Shown piece by piece: positions 33,416 to 33,821 of a stretch of 33,821 bases of DNA (the stretch's first letter is position 1; each line of letters begins with the position of its first letter). Below the pieces are notes generated by a model. It worked only from the letters and a program-made list of their open reading frames with translations. It was not told the origin of the DNA and did no database searches. This DNA is from Spirochaetota bacterium (GTDB taxonomy: Bacteria > Spirochaetota > Spirochaetia > Treponematales > UBA12059), in the NCBI GenBank assembly GCA_018816345.1, contig JAHIWG010000015.1, positions 1 to 33,821 on the forward strand, read 5' to 3'. A program made the position numbers and the translations under genes.

Positions 33416-33821
33416 ATGGATACCGGGCGCTTTCGCACCGTAGACGTCGCCCGCGCCGCCGGCGTACACCCGAACACGGTCAGGCTCTACGTCGAATGGG
33501 GCTTCCTCGCGGAGCCGGAGCGGGCGGCTAACGGCTACCGGCTCTGGACGTCCGAGCACCGGGACCAGATGGTCTTCGCCAGGCTCGCCATGCACGGCCT
33601 CTGGCCGGGGCGGCTCATCAGGGAATCGGCGCTCGCGCTCGCGCGCCGGGCCGCGACGGGCGACCTCGCCGGGGCCCTCTCCGACGCTCGCCGCCACGCC
33701 GGCCTCGTCGACGACGAGATACGGCGCGCCGAGGGCGCGGCGGCCTTCCTCGAGCGCTGGGCCGCCGGAGACGTCGACGCGGCCTCGGACGACGAGTGGT
33801 TCGGCCCCCGCGAGGCGGCCG
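33416..33821 (+). CDS. MerR-type transcriptional regulator, cut by the window end
   Basis: At least 135 residues, continuing past the right edge. The N-terminal helix-turn-helix and wing are clear: FRTVDVARAAGVHPNTVRLY (about 5-24), then VEWGFLAEPERAANGYRLWT (25-44). Residues after 70 look like the start of a helical domain (RRAATGDLAGALSDARRHAG). The ATG at 33416 follows the DUF2804 stop by 11 bases, with an AGGA site; a GTG just before it is possible. It probably belongs to the same operon and may regulate it. The effector domain lies outside the window. Confidence 0.82.
   Translation, partial: MDTGRFRTVDVARAAGVHPNTVRLYVEWGFLAEPERAANGYRLWTSEHRDQMVFARLAMHGLWPGRLIRESALALARRAATGDLAGALSDARRHAGLVDDEIRRAEGAAAFLERWAAGDVDAASDDEWFGPREAA

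Overview
The window is about 33.8 kb of G+C-rich bacterial DNA, roughly two-thirds G+C by eye. Coding is dense on both strands, most genes have clear Shine-Dalgarno sites, and there are many lipoproteins. The organism has an outer membrane: there is a complete RND pump with a periplasmic adaptor and a TolC-type channel. Isoleucine codon ATA is used as often as ATC while ATT is almost absent, which is odd at this base composition. The mix of an archaeal/thermophile-type adenosine-specific kinase, a DUF2804 protein, many lipoproteins and PilZ proteins would suit a G+C-rich spirochaete. That placement is an inference with low confidence; no rRNA or ribosomal protein gene is present to settle it.

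Layout. Positions 5-948 hold the trailer end of a type I-E CRISPR array (16 repeats, 15 spacers). Its leader and cas genes, if present, lie to the left of the window. A 353-base stretch follows with what looks like a frameshifted gene remnant. On the minus strand, 1302-4257 holds a LuxR-type regulator, a radical SAM/SPASM protein and a nitrilase-family amidohydrolase, with a striking nested inverted repeat between the first two. Positions 4354-9681 are a patchwork of small exported proteins, a GNAT-YoaP fusion, a TrmO-like tRNA methyltransferase, a GyrI-like domain protein overlapping an AraC regulator, a lipoprotein and a thioredoxin-like protein.

Positions 9808-14209 are the threonine operon: a ThrA-like homoserine dehydrogenase whose aspartokinase half is reduced to a remnant, homoserine kinase carrying a small in-frame repeat insertion, and threonine synthase. 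Next come a gingipain-like (C25-type) lipoprotein divergent from a membrane protein with two PilZ domains, then a hydrolase fused to a multi-pass membrane domain. metK and sdaA follow on the minus strand, and glpK diverges from metK under a good sigma-70 promoter with an operator-like dyad.

Positions 30728 down to 23020 form one tightly coupled minus-strand operon: TetR regulator, membrane-fusion protein, RND transporter, an Ig-like-repeat lipoprotein and a TolC-family channel. The TetR protein probably represses all of it through a 7+7 bp inverted repeat just downstream of the promoter. A segment of about 0.9 kb spanning the lipoprotein/TolC junction is much lower in G+C than its flanks. The right end carries an adenosine-specific kinase, a beta-hydroxyacid dehydrogenase, a DUF2804 protein and the start of a MerR-type regulator.

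The observations most worth following up are three genes that lack a ribosome binding site and have a -10 box 6-7 bases before the start codon (leaderless candidates), the pseudo-aspartokinase, the repeat insertion inside thrB, and the lipoprotein embedded in the efflux operon with its composition break.
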